Part shown: positions 44,649 to 54,180 of the stretch, piece after piece
How positions within the stretch are numbered: the first letter of the stretch is position 1
How the letters are laid out: each line of letters begins with the position of its first letter
Source: Pohlia nutans
Taxonomy: Eukaryota > Streptophyta > Bryopsida > Bryales > Mniaceae
Assembly (NCBI GenBank): GCA_022496805.1
Contig: CM040087.1
Coordinates: 27,180,253-27,244,252, forward strand
DNA length: 64,000 nucleotides
Reading direction: 5' to 3'
Translations under genes and position numbers: made by a program
The notes under the pieces: model-generated
The model's input: the letters and a program-made list of their open reading frames with translations, nothing else
The model's database searches: none
Told to the model about the DNA's origin: nothing

Positions 44649-45467
44649 GATCCTCACTTACGTATGCCTCCCCACACAAATGAAACCTCAAACTCAAACA
44701 CACAACTTTGTTTTTGTGATTTTTTGCTTTGATATTGCACCTTTGTGCACCCAATGGGTTTAAAACAACCCCAAACACTAGATCAGCACTTTTGTGCTCC
44801 ACACACGCCTCCCAACACTCAAATGTGAGAACCCTCACCCAAAAATGCAAAGAGGCTCACCAAAACCCCTCAAATCACTCAATGGAGCTCAAAACAACTC
44901 CAAATGCTTCAATACGACGCCTTAGTGTCCCCAAACACTCAATGCACGTCAATGACACCTTTGTGTCCTTCAAGAGCACTCACTCAATGCACATGAACTC
45001 ACACAAGTCCCTCAAAACCCCAATCGCATTGAAATTGCTCAAAACCGCACCTTTGTGCACAAACTAGCTCCAAATGAAAATTTGAGCACCCCAAGAGCAT
45101 GAAACACATGCAACACCTCAAAGCAAGTGCCTAATCACTAGGATCAGATGGTAGACCCTCCACGAGAGCCTTCACACCTCACAAATCACTTGCATTTACT
45201 CAAATGCTCACAATTGAACCAAACGAAGTTCCACTCGCAACGAAGAGATAGAAGAAAGAAAAGAAGGAGATCAAGGGAAGAAATTGACCAAAGAGAGTGC
45301 TCCAACATGTAACTTCAGCCCATGCACACCTCCAAGAAACACCAACGCTTCAACAAGCTCCAAAACCTCCAACAATGCTCCAAAACCGCCCGTTGCGCAC
45401 CGACCTCAAAATACTTGCACAAATGCAATCTAATACTCATGAAACACACATGAGTGGGCCCATAACC
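44649..45467 (-). promoter_or_regulatory. leader of copia copy 2
   Basis: About 820 bp between the 5' LTR and the polyprotein ATG. It is long for a copia leader and contains many CAAAACxxC/CTCAAAxG words but no convincing ORF. Next to the LTR the minus strand reads GGTTATGGGCCCACTCATG; a primer-binding site is expected here, but this is not the common initiator-Met TGGTATCAGAGC, so the primer tRNA is unclear. Confidence 0.6.
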
Positions 45468-45725
45468 TATTGAAGGTAGAGAAGATTGCACAAGGCACAC
45501 ACACAAACACAAGGAATGCGTAGAAAGAGATGATCTTTGCTCAAAGGCCTTCCACCTTAAGTAGTGTACACTAGGAGGTCACCATGGACAAACCATATGG
45601 GATAACTCATCACAAGGACACTCTAGAGATCAGCCCATGCCTAACCCCTCCTCCCACACACCATTATTTAGCACCCGTACGTCTTTGGCTTCTAGCAATA
45701 CTACGTTGCATCAATTACCTCAATA
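45468..45725 (-). repeat. 5' LTR of copia copy 2 (258 bp)
   Basis: The same sequence as the 3' LTR, with TATTG/CAATA termini, followed at the right by TSD GGCAC (45726-45730). Confidence 0.95.
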
Positions 45726-45730
45726 GGCAC

Positions 45731-46824
45731 TGGGTCACAGTTGGTAGGACTGGTGGCTGGGAGGCTACCGGTCGGTTGTATGGGTTTTGTGGCATGGGCC
45801 TATTATGCGTCTGTGAAAACGATGGTTGATTGATAGGTTGCATTATAGGAATGCCTATCGTCGGTTGAGTTGGGTAACTAGGTGGTAGACTTGTCCGAGG
45901 GGTCGACACTCTGGGTGTTGTAGTGTGGGTGACCCTCGGCTGATCTATGTATAGAATATTCGGCTCATGAATGTGAGTGCGAATATTCGGGAGACTGGGT
46001 CGAGTAACAACTTGGTCGACTGGTTGGTTGGAGTGATAGATCTGTCTGATCCTATCGACTAAGTCATTATCAAAGTCGTCTATGCCGGTCGAGTATGGGT
46101 TATCGGTACCTGGTGATCCGGGTCGACTATTCATTTGACCAGGAGAACTGGGTTCTTGGCGAAATGTAGGCGACTGGTCCGGTCGACCTGGTTGCGATTC
46201 CGAGTGTAGTTGCTCAGGTGTAGGGTTCTGGCTAGATAAAAGATCGGCCAGTTGGGAGTCCAATTCATCCCTATTACGACGTAGTTGGTCTATTTCTAAC
46301 TGTCGTTGATATGAAATGATGGGAGGTTCGGTAGCGTACCTTACTAGTCGTTGATGCGCACTGGAAGGTCGTTCCGGTAAGTCGAGCGGGTCGTCCAGGA
46401 GCCTTCGTGGAGAAGTCGGGTTCGACCTTGTCTGAAACGCCACTGTCGGGCGGGTCTGATGATTCGTGGTGTACATGGTCGGTAGAATCGCCAGAGGTCG
46501 GGTTGGCATATTTGGGATGCCGCGTCCCATTGGTACCGAAGTTTTGTGAAAAATGGTACCTTCCGGGGTATTCATCCTTCCCTGCGTGATCTCCATGTAG
46601 TGTTGTAAAGACGGGTCGGTAGAAGTCGATGCTGCGACTTGCCGCCGAATCTCGTATGTTGGTCGGGGATCTATTCCCGTGGTAGTGTCATGGACTACTG
46701 TCGGTGGAACGATCTCCGACTGTAAATTTCGCCATTCTCTGTGAAAACGTGGGTTAGAGAGCTAGTCGGCAGTTACTTCGACTGCTAAGGGAGAACCGGT
46801 AGCTCGTGTACGCGGTCGTTCCAT
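45731..46824 (-). pseudogene. A2 Gag, N-terminal half
   Basis: Starts at ATG 46824 (MERPRTRATG), followed by a TAG near 46764 where A1 has CAG (ADQLSNP). The open part from 46596 (MEITQGRMN) is Pro/Ser/Thr-rich with no recognised fold. It is cut by copia copy 2 and resumes at 40264. The TAC codon here is TAA in A1 at 9136. Confidence 0.85.
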
Positions 46825-47289
46825 ACTAGCGACGCGGCAGTTATCGGATCTAGATCTGGATCTGGGATTTAGATCCGACTTCTGCTCGATAGGTCGGGCT
46901 CTGAGATCCGTTTGGCTAGTCTTTTGTGCTGGCCTAGTTGGTTGCTTCGTGGCACCGTAAGCCTTGTTCACTTACTGCTCCTACAGATTCTTGGTCAGTA
47001 GCATTTATCGACTGTTGACTACCCGGGTCGACTGTTACACAGACTGATCTCCGAGGCACTTTTCGGCTACTCGGGCTCTGGATTTTTCTCAAGACATGTG
47101 ATTTTTGTGTAGGAAGCAGATGGCTGCTGTTTCCTAGGGACGTATAGCGCCTTAGCGATAGGTGATAGGATCGACTAGGATCTAGATCCGGATCGACCAG
47201 GATTTGGATCTGGATCTAGATCTAGATCTGGATCTGACTAGCCCAACAGAAAGACTAGCGTCTGAGCTGAACTTTGCATGGTCGCCAAA
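46825..47289 (-). promoter_or_regulatory. A2 leader and primer-binding site
   Basis: Matches the A1 leader: TTTGGCGACCATGC primer site next to the LTR and GATCTA/GATCTG hexamer cluster at 47178-47237. A short upstream frame (MNKAYGATKQ, 46971) leads toward gag but is broken, so I regard it as untranslated. Confidence 0.7.
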
Positions 47290-47831
47290 TGTTAAGGGGG
47301 TTTTCTAGGAACTGACCTTAAACGAATGAAGCTACTTCGCCCAAGACTATTCCACTCTAGACTAGTTTCTAGAGATTGAGAGGAGTAGTAAGAGGTTTCA
47401 ACTATGAAGAATGAACTGTCGGCTAAGGAAAAGTGCTAGTTTGCTAGAAAGTCGACTCCTGCATACCCACAGACTACTGCAACTATCCAAGATACAACCA
47501 CAAGGAATGATTCAAGAGCAGGAAACAACAGTAGTCTAACAGCAGTAGTCTAACATACTAGGGCGCACAATAAGAGCTTAACACAAGAATGAAGTACAAC
47601 TGAGGCTGCCAAAAAGATGTACAAATGGTATAGCAACAACTCTCTCGAAGAGAGTGAAGGTACATATAGGAGACTAGTCTGACAGTGTGTCAGACTGGTC
47701 GACCGGAAAAGTCAGGTCGACCAGTCTCTACCAGTCAGTACTGCCACGTGTCTCCTGCTGGGTCTATTCCTGCCGAGTATAGACTAGCCTACTCTTAGCC
47801 TAAGGGAATATCAACTAATATTCGGTTAACA
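47290..47831 (-). repeat. 5' LTR of gypsy A2 (542 bp)
   Basis: TGTTAAGGGG to GGTTAACA on the plus strand, 542 bp like A1. It is followed directly by an inverted partial copy of the same LTR, so 47290-47558 and 47832-48109 form an inverted repeat. Confidence 0.95.
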
Positions 47832-48109
47832 GTATGTTAGACTACTGCTGCTAGACTACTGCTGTTTCCTGCTCTTGTATCGCTCTTTGTGGTTGTATCT
47901 TGGTTAGTTGCAGTAGTCTGTGGGTATGCAGGAGCCGACTCACTAGCATACTGGTGCTTTTTCCTAGGCGACAGTACGTTCTCCTTTGTAGAAACCTCTT
48001 ACTACTCCTCTCAATCTCTAGTAACTAGTCTAGAATAGTCTAGAATAGTCTCAAGTGTGTGGAGTAGTCTCATTCGTTTAAGGTCGGTTCCTAGAAAACC
48101 CCCTTAACA
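47832..48109 (+). repeat. partial family A LTR, opposite orientation (host of A2)
   Basis: This 278-bp piece reads GTATGTTAGACTAC to CCCCCTTAACA and is the 3' half of a family A LTR on the plus strand. Its left half should lie beyond the 3' LTR of A2, off the window. A2 therefore inserted into a pre-existing copy of its own LTR. GCTTC at 48110-48114 would be the right TSD of this older element. Confidence 0.88.
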
Positions 48110-48437
48110 GCTTCCTATAGAGAGAACTGTCACACTCAGAGTGTTCTGACTCCGCCGTCTCTAATTTTACCACAAGTCATGGAATATCACAGCGCACTAT
48201 ATTTTGAATCCGCAGTCTTCATCATTGCCGTATATTGCTTACTACACAAAGATCTAATAATTTATAGCAAAGCAATCTTTTCATAGATCACTCATGTATA
48301 TAACGCATCCCACGTGAACGATGGTGCAAGTTCACGTCTAATTCTTACTACATTGCTAGAATTTAAACGAATTGTGAGTGAATTAACATATCTCTCTTTG
48401 ATCCAACTCAATTTTGGACTCAATCTCAATATCAGAG
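48110..48437. other. non-coding flank right of the retrotransposon nest
   Basis: AT-rich single-copy-looking sequence; nothing recognised. It may include the promoter of the ORF at 48438. Confidence 0.4.
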
Positions 48438-48911
48438 ATGGATGCTTCGGAGGTTCGCGAAGTTCAGGAAGTGCTCGACTTGGAAACCATTGTGAGATTG
48501 ACGATGCCAAGCAAAGAAGACTATCCCGTTGTGTCCAGAAATGGACGTTTGGTGCAGATGTCGAATCCCATCAACATCTTGGAGGGTGCCGTGGAATTGT
48601 GGATGGGCGAATTCCCAAACTGTCAAGACTATGACATCGACCTCGCCATCATCTTGCTAGACAAAGATCGACTTCGATTCTACCGAGTCCCGTGTGGAAT
48701 TTGGGACTCCGTCCCTCGACATCCTCTTGTCTGGAGGCTCATGTGGTCTCATTATGTTTGCAAACTGTTGAGACTCCCCGATCCTTGCAACCTCGAAAGT
48801 GAGGGTGTTCCAATTGTGCCAGAGGAGATTGCAACTGCCGTCCAAGACTTCTTTGATGATGAACCCAAGCCTCCGTTCTGGGGTTCTGTTCCAAACACCA
48901 TGCCCATCTAA
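48438..48911 (+). CDS. hypothetical protein (157 aa)
   Basis: I chose ATG 48438 (MDASEVREVQ) over an upstream TTG. The protein is acidic, has no signal peptide or membrane helix, and resembles nothing I can name; notable segments are LRLPDPCNLESEGV and a C-terminal AVQDFFDDEPKPPFWG. The region between the family A LTR and the transposase pseudogene downstream suggests it could be an accessory ORF of a DNA transposon, but this is a guess. Uniform coding look over 157 codons favours a real gene or recent pseudogene. Confidence 0.4.
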   Translation: MDASEVREVQEVLDLETIVRLTMPSKEDYPVVSRNGRLVQMSNPINILEGAVELWMGEFPNCQDYDIDLAIILLDKDRLRFYRVPCGIWDSVPRHPLVWRLMWSHYVCKLLRLPDPCNLESEGVPIVPEEIATAVQDFFDDEPKPPFWGSVPNTMPI

Positions 48912-49607
48912 TTCTCCGCTCATTGAGTATATTCTCGAGCTACTTCAGTAGGAGCTTCAGCTTAGTTTTTTATGATTATAGTCAAAATATCTTTGTACTT
49001 AGCATGAACTGTTATAAATATAAATTAATTGAAAATAACATACAGTTCATATTCTTTATTCAATTATCAATATGATACCGTGTGTCCTAGAAAGTTCGTC
49101 TATAGTTCATAAGGATCAGTCATACAATAAGCTGAACTTTCACAAGGACTGTGTCCTCATAGTATAAACAAAGCTCAACGACGACTTCTTCACGTAAATA
49201 CTATATCACTTTTTTCAGTATGACCAAGCCAACTCTGAATTAGAATCTTCCCACTCTCATTACATCCACCCATGAACGTTGAACTGCAAGCTGATGCATG
49301 TGGCAGACTACATTTTGCCTCTATTTTAATTAGCTTGCGCCGTATATCACTCTGACATTGTTTAGATTAGTCAATCGCCTAAGGTGAAAGTGATGTCAGT
49401 TGCAAGGCGGCTCCAATCTTAGACCTATCTCACCGTCTACTTTTAATTTCTACTATGACTCTGAATATAGTCACTCCCTAGGAAACGACACCACTTTATA
49501 TACTATACCCAAATTCATTGCCCCTCACAATCCATCTTCTCGTGTCTTCTTTGTTGATTTATTTCTCTTGCTTAACCAAGTAGTATCTCTCTAGCCCGAC
49601 TTTTTCT
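48912..49607. other. non-coding, AT-rich spacer
   Basis: About 700 bp with no recognisable gene. It may hold the 3' UTR of the upstream ORF and the 5' region of the transposase pseudogene. Confidence 0.4.
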
Positions 49608-50929
49608 ATGGCTAGCATTTCTGTTAGAGGTGACGAGGTCCCACTAGTTCTACCCGTAGGTGAGATTGGCTTTGTCAAAGTCACCTCTAACCTTCTCTAC
49701 ATTAGGTTCGGTCTAGCAGAAAGCTCTATGATGGTCGAAGAAGAGGTCCTTGAGAAGTATGGAATAGTCAAAGAGGGCATTTTACAGTCTAGATGTGAAG
49801 ATGACGAGGGTTTCTATTGGCTCCTCCATCCGGGTCAGTACAAAGCATACGGTCTTACCCCGCAACAACTGGCTGCATCTACTGAAATTTTAGCCCCTGC
49901 CTCAGATACTTCCACTGTAGAGTTGCCTCACGCACGTTGTGATAGGAGGCATTTTGCAGATCCAACTCGTTCCGTTGCAGATATTATGGTCAATCTTTGT
50001 AATGTGAAACGCGAGAGTCTAGACCCCATCATTGAGTTGTCCAGTGAATCTGAGGGGAAACACCATCACTACCCTCGCAACTTCCAAACTTGAATGAACC
50101 AGCTCCTTTTATTGCGAGTCAAGCTACTGTCCGCACCCCCGCTAATAGTCCATCTTCCTCCTCATTCTCCCTCCCTCCTCTATATCCTAGTAGTTCACAA
50201 AATTGTCCTAGTGTTATGCAATGTCTGCGGAAGCTGTCTAGTGTTCCTGGCTCTCGTAATGAACGTGCTCAAATAGATTTTGATCTCATCGAATACCACA
50301 AGGTGCAGTTCCTTCCCTCGCAGTTTGACGGGGATGTGGTCTTTGAGCTACCACCGGTTTCTGGGCGTGTACACTCTTCCGGAGCCCGGAGCATGGAGGG
50401 AATGGACAAGTGTTATGATGGCCACATATGGTGCCGCACCACCACGTCCAACATCTACAACCCCTTCGGTATGAAGTTCAGGAGGTCGGCGTGCGTTGGA
50501 CACTTGCGTTGCGACAACGAAGACTGTGACTATCTTGCTAGAACGTATAAGAAGAATGAGACAGAGTGGACTGGTACAACTAACTTCCCGTTCGATATTC
50601 GTCAAAGCCCTCCTCCGGAATCTTCCATTGCATGTAGAGTCTGCAAGAAAGCCCCTTCTTGTCGTGACTCTTGCACGGCGCGCGTGTATTACGTACTCAA
50701 TGTGAACGACAGGTCTCGTGCATGTATCCATTTGGGCTTCCATCGACATCCCGTCGCCGAGGGACCGTGCAGAGAGTCCATGGAGACCATCACCGGCTTG
50801 ATTGCATCGGAGGTGGCGAAGACTCCCACCGCCAAAAACTCGGCCATCGCTCTTGCAGCTAGCAAGGAGTTCCTCGAGACGTTTCTTGTCCACAGTGGGC
50901 CAGGCCCAAAAGAGATGCTCCAAGGATAG
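49608..50929 (+). pseudogene. MULE transposase N-terminal and zinc-ligand region
   Basis: ATG 49608 (MASISVRGDEV) opens 161 codons. The +1 frame then continues from before 50090, since the alternative frame reads ETPSLPSQLPNLNEPAP across the joint. The second part has clustered Cys/His (CVGHLRCDNEDC, CRVCKKAPSCRDSC, HLGFHRHP), as in the N-terminal DNA-binding region of MULE transposases. It ends at TAG 50927-50929, after which the same frame goes on. No function is expected as it stands. Confidence 0.65.
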
Positions 50930-50944
50930 GAACTGGACAAGGTC

Positions 50945-51655
50945 ATGGACAAGTTCCGCATGCTCAGCTCTCCGAACGTTCGAAACATAATCGCCACTTT
51001 TCGCGCTCAGGGCAAAGGCAAAGGCGAGATTGATCAAATTCAAGAGATGAAGCGGCATGCGAAGATCGAGTTTATACACGACAATGTATTCCCGGGACAA
51101 GGCCAGGAAAAGGTATATCTCTTCAAAATGCTCGTGCATGGCCCCGGGAGTGGCGTCGACCTCGTGAGAAGAATGCAACCGGGAGGTGACCTCCAAAATT
51201 GCTTCGTCATGTTCGATCACGTGAAGAGAGTGAAGCCATGGACCACCATTGCCTGCCATGTTTATGACTCCACCTACTGCAAAGTGATGACCATCGCTGT
51301 CTGCGATATGCAAACGAAAGGCACTGAAGGACAACTTATATTTTGGCGTTGCCTGAACAAAGTCATGGACAACAATGGCGTACCAAATCCAAACTTCAAA
51401 GGTTTCATGTGCGACAGCGCACAAGCAAACTTCAATGCACTTCGCATTGTCTATGGCTCGGGCAATCCTGCCAAGCCTATGGTAGACTGTGAAAGGACTT
51501 GTCTATTCCACTGGGCAACGAGCATGCACAAGCACACTGAAAAGCTCATCGCCAAGAACTTCCAGAATCAGCACATCAGGCTTTGCAAACAATATAAAGA
51601 TGCCCAATCAATGGACGAAGCTGACAGGATGTACCTTGAGTTGAGAGCGTGGTAG
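50945..51655 (+). pseudogene. MULE transposase catalytic (DDE) region
   Basis: 236 open codons containing the pattern of an RNase H-fold MULE transposase: the WTTIACHVYDSTYCKV segment with the first likely Asp, the GFMCDSAQANFNALR segment with the second, and CLFHWATSMHKH resembling the C/H insertion motif. The third acidic residue would fall beyond the TAG at 51653-51655, near LEDWLAFWHFRY. Residue assignment is by eye. Confidence 0.65.
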
Positions 51656-52122
51656 TACTCGTCCGGTGCTGCTTCAGAGGATGCGATTCGCGAGCTTGAA
51701 GACTGGCTGGCCTTTTGGCATTTTCGCTACCGTCAATGGGGCGGTTTCATGGAAACGATAAAATATCAAAAGCACCCTTTCACTTCACATGGATGTATAG
51801 AATATGTTGTAGTCCCTCGATGTTGATGGTCCTTCCCCCGTAATTGCCTGCATGTTGACGGGGTCAAGTATTGACCCCTCAGGCCCGACGGTTGCTTGGA
51901 CACCTACCACTGTAAATAAATTTAGAAGAACAAAGGGCACTTAGAAAATAGCCGTCGACCCCGACGTCTATTTTTCTTAAATTTTTTTTTTTTTTTTTCG
52001 CAAATCAGAGTTAAAAAACAAAACAAAAAAAAACAAATTCCTTCAAACGTGATTTTTTATACATCTATCACCCCAACGTAATTATTATTAAAACTTTCCT
52101 AAGCCGTGAGATCAAAATTGTT
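51656..52122. other. degraded or intronic segment inside the transposase pseudogene
   Basis: The first 130 bp still resemble coding sequence (IRELEDWLAFWHF). Beyond about 51790 there is stop-rich AT sequence with a long T run (51978-51998), ending just before NWVMPFLQNLT resumes at about 52135. It could be an intron with an AG near 52132, or an insertion; I cannot define clear ends. Confidence 0.4.
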
Positions 52123-53110
52123 TTGTGCAATAAGATAAATTGGGTGATGCCATTTCTGCAGAATCTTACCGCAGATGAACTAGCAGACATCCCAACATGC
52201 AACCTTGCAGAGACCGTTCACAACAAGTGGATACAAGCCTCCGGGAAGCGAGACTCGGACCTCTTTGTCGCCACCACCGATGATTGGGCACGTGCGTTCA
52301 TGCAGATGACCAACTACAGAACATTTCTATGTGGAGGTCCCTCTGGAACTGGTCCGTCCAAGCACGATCTAAACCTGAACAGGGCTATGGCATCCTATGA
52401 CGGCAAGAAGATCGCCGAAGCAATTAACAACATGCCTGGGGCTGCGGAGGTTTCTACACGAGTTCCACACTTGGAAGGGGAAGAGGTGTTTGGATCGTCC
52501 AAACGTGGGTTGCGAGGGAGATTCTCATCGCCCTGACAAGGTGAACTTCTCGCATCCACGTGTCCAAACACAATCTGCCTCTGCTAGAATGAACTCGGAG
52601 CAATCACCAAGATCTACTTCTCCGGTTCCATTCACAACTAGGGTGTTGGAGACTGACTGTGACACTTCAAAATGGCATATTGCAAGGATGTCACACAAGT
52701 CCAGAAAGCAGTGTCACGCAGTGCAAGCGGGGAATGGCAACAAGTGCAAGATGTTGATTGTGAAGGGCGGAAAGGCTACAGCTGCCCCAACCTACCGAGG
52801 GACTAGGACGGAGTACAAAGGGACTAAACCTCAGACGGCTGATTTCTGGTTTCGTCCTGACCAAATCGCACGATGTGTCATGGGTCCGAAGCACTTCTTT
52901 GTCATAGATCGCCCGGAACTCCCGGACGTTTGGCCCGTCCCCTCTGGTACGAACCTCACGCGTTCGGAGATCCTAGAGCTCCAGGACGCCGGGTTTCGTC
53001 TACAGTCCACTACAGCCCTTTCGCCTCGACGCCTCTTTACGACCTCGAAAGTGTTTGAGCCGGTGCTCTGGACTCACCCATGGCCATTGCATGCTGACAG
53101 AGTCCCGTAA
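52123..53110 (+). pseudogene. MULE transposase C-terminal region
   Basis: Two overlapping frames (52123-52536, then 52397-53110) are joined by a frameshift near 52490. The first has LADIPTCNLAETVHNKW, typical of transposases between the DDE core and SWIM finger. The second shares RPELPDVWPV, GTNLTRSEILELQDAGFRL and LSPRRLFT with the fragment at 24957-25484. It ends in TAA 53108-53110, after which the same frame continues to the SWIM part. Confidence 0.7.
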
Positions 53111-53266
53111 TCTCGAAACGGCAAAAACGTGCGTCGGAACACCAAGGCTCCCACGGAAGCTCACCGCAATCAATGGGAGAGTGCACGAAACGTCAAGGCG
53201 AATATTCTCCGCGTGAACCTACTCCCCTATCCCGGGCTTGGTGCCATCATCGTGCTCTAGTCCGGG

Positions 53267-53524
53267 GTGGAGCCCGATGATAATTTGTACAATATCACAT
53301 TGTGCAATTTTCCGTCATGTACGTGCCCTCATTACGCCAGCATGAACTCTGCAGCTGTTGGGAGGCGTGGCCAGTACGTCAACTGCAAACACCTTTACTA
53401 TATCTTTCGTTTCTTTTGCAAGCTGGACTATAAAGTTGACACGTACATCCATGCCCCTACTCTCAGTTTGGACGAGGTTAAAAATATTCTGCTGGCAGCT
53501 GGGATCATCAAGACCGAGGAATGA
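53267..53524 (+). pseudogene. SWIM zinc-finger end of the MULE transposase
   Basis: Contains CTCPHYASM and YVNCKHLYYIF, giving the CxC...CxH ligands of a SWIM finger, then YIHAPTLSLDEVK, matching YFIHAPSFSFNEVK in the copy at 24692. It ends at a natural-looking stop (KTEE). Confidence 0.72.
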
Positions 53525-54009
53525 AGAATGAGGACCAGTCTATGTTTAGACGTGGAGACTAGAACTAGCTGCAATATCTTCCTACTTAGAATAACTGATG
53601 TCCTATATTGAATTGGTTGAAGTACTTGCATGATAACTTTGTCCACTATAACTATGTATTAGAAAAAGAACAAAAAATAAAATACTACATATAGATCCAC
53701 ATGTTATCTTTCCGTTCTTTGTCTCTTTTAAAAAAGCTCACATGATGGAGTTCAGTTTCACCCATGTACCCTATAATTTTCCACCTCTTTACCCTAAAAC
53801 TTTAACATTGAACTACTCTAAGTAGTAACCCACGGTTATAGGTGCAATGGTCATAGGGTACCAAAATTTACTATTATTAGTAAAAATCCTAAAAATAGTA
53901 TTTTATTTTCTAAAATTAGTGTCATTTTTAAAATTCAGATGGATCCTATGCTCTAGGCTCTCCAAATCCCCGCTCTCCGGACTTGGACTCCCCTCTCTAG
54001 GCTCGCACG
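53525..54009. other. AT-rich non-coding spacer
   Basis: No gene or repeat recognised between the transposase pseudogene and the family B fragment. Confidence 0.4.
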
Positions 54010-54180
54010 GTAGCGTCGTTGCCACCGGTCCCGTCACCACATGGCGGCGAATCCTCGGCACCACCCAAGATCACTGGCGCAAATCCACCACCACAGCCAC
54101 TCCAGACTTCAGGTATGCTCACTACCGAGGTCACTCGTACTACCGCTTTCCAAGTATCTGTGCAGATGGCACCGCCTCTG

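Larger units (their letters stand above)
40270..45725 (-). mobile_element. Ty1/copia retrotransposon, copy 2, complete
   Basis: A 5456-bp element on the minus strand: 5' LTR 45468-45725, leader, one open polyprotein, polypurine tract, and 3' LTR 40270-40527. It is flanked by the perfect 5-bp TSD GGCAC. The site corresponds to uninterrupted gag sequence near 8990 in A1. The two LTRs look identical by eye and the polyprotein has no stop, so the element is young and may be functional. It is almost identical to copia copy 1 at the left edge. Confidence 0.97.
17859..47831 (-). mobile_element. Ty3/gypsy family A, copy A2, host of three nested insertions
   Basis: A2 is split into blocks 17859-23373, 38853-40269 and 45731-47831. 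It is interrupted by B1 (in the 3' ORF), B2 (TSD TCTTG at 23369-23373 and 38853-38857) and copia copy 2 (TSD GGCAC at 40265-40269 and 45726-45730). Its 5' LTR is 47290-47831; its 3' LTR is off the left edge. It is itself inserted into another family A LTR (47832-48109, opposite orientation), with GTATG at 47832-47836 as the right TSD. Stops and a protease-region deletion make it defective. Confidence 0.92.
49608..53524 (+). pseudogene. Mutator-like (MULE) transposase gene, decayed
   Basis: A series of plus-strand frames makes up one ancestral gene: N-terminal region 49608-50929, DDE region 50945-51655, C-terminal region 52123-53110 and SWIM finger 53267-53524. Breaks: a one-base frameshift near 50055-50060 in a G run, TAG at 50927-50929, TAG at 51653-51655, a frameshift near 52490, TAA at 53108-53110, and a TAG near 53258. 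About 460 bp between 51656 and 52122 look non-coding. The C-terminal part is homologous to the fragment at 24692-25805. I could not identify terminal repeats or a TSD for this element. Confidence 0.75.
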
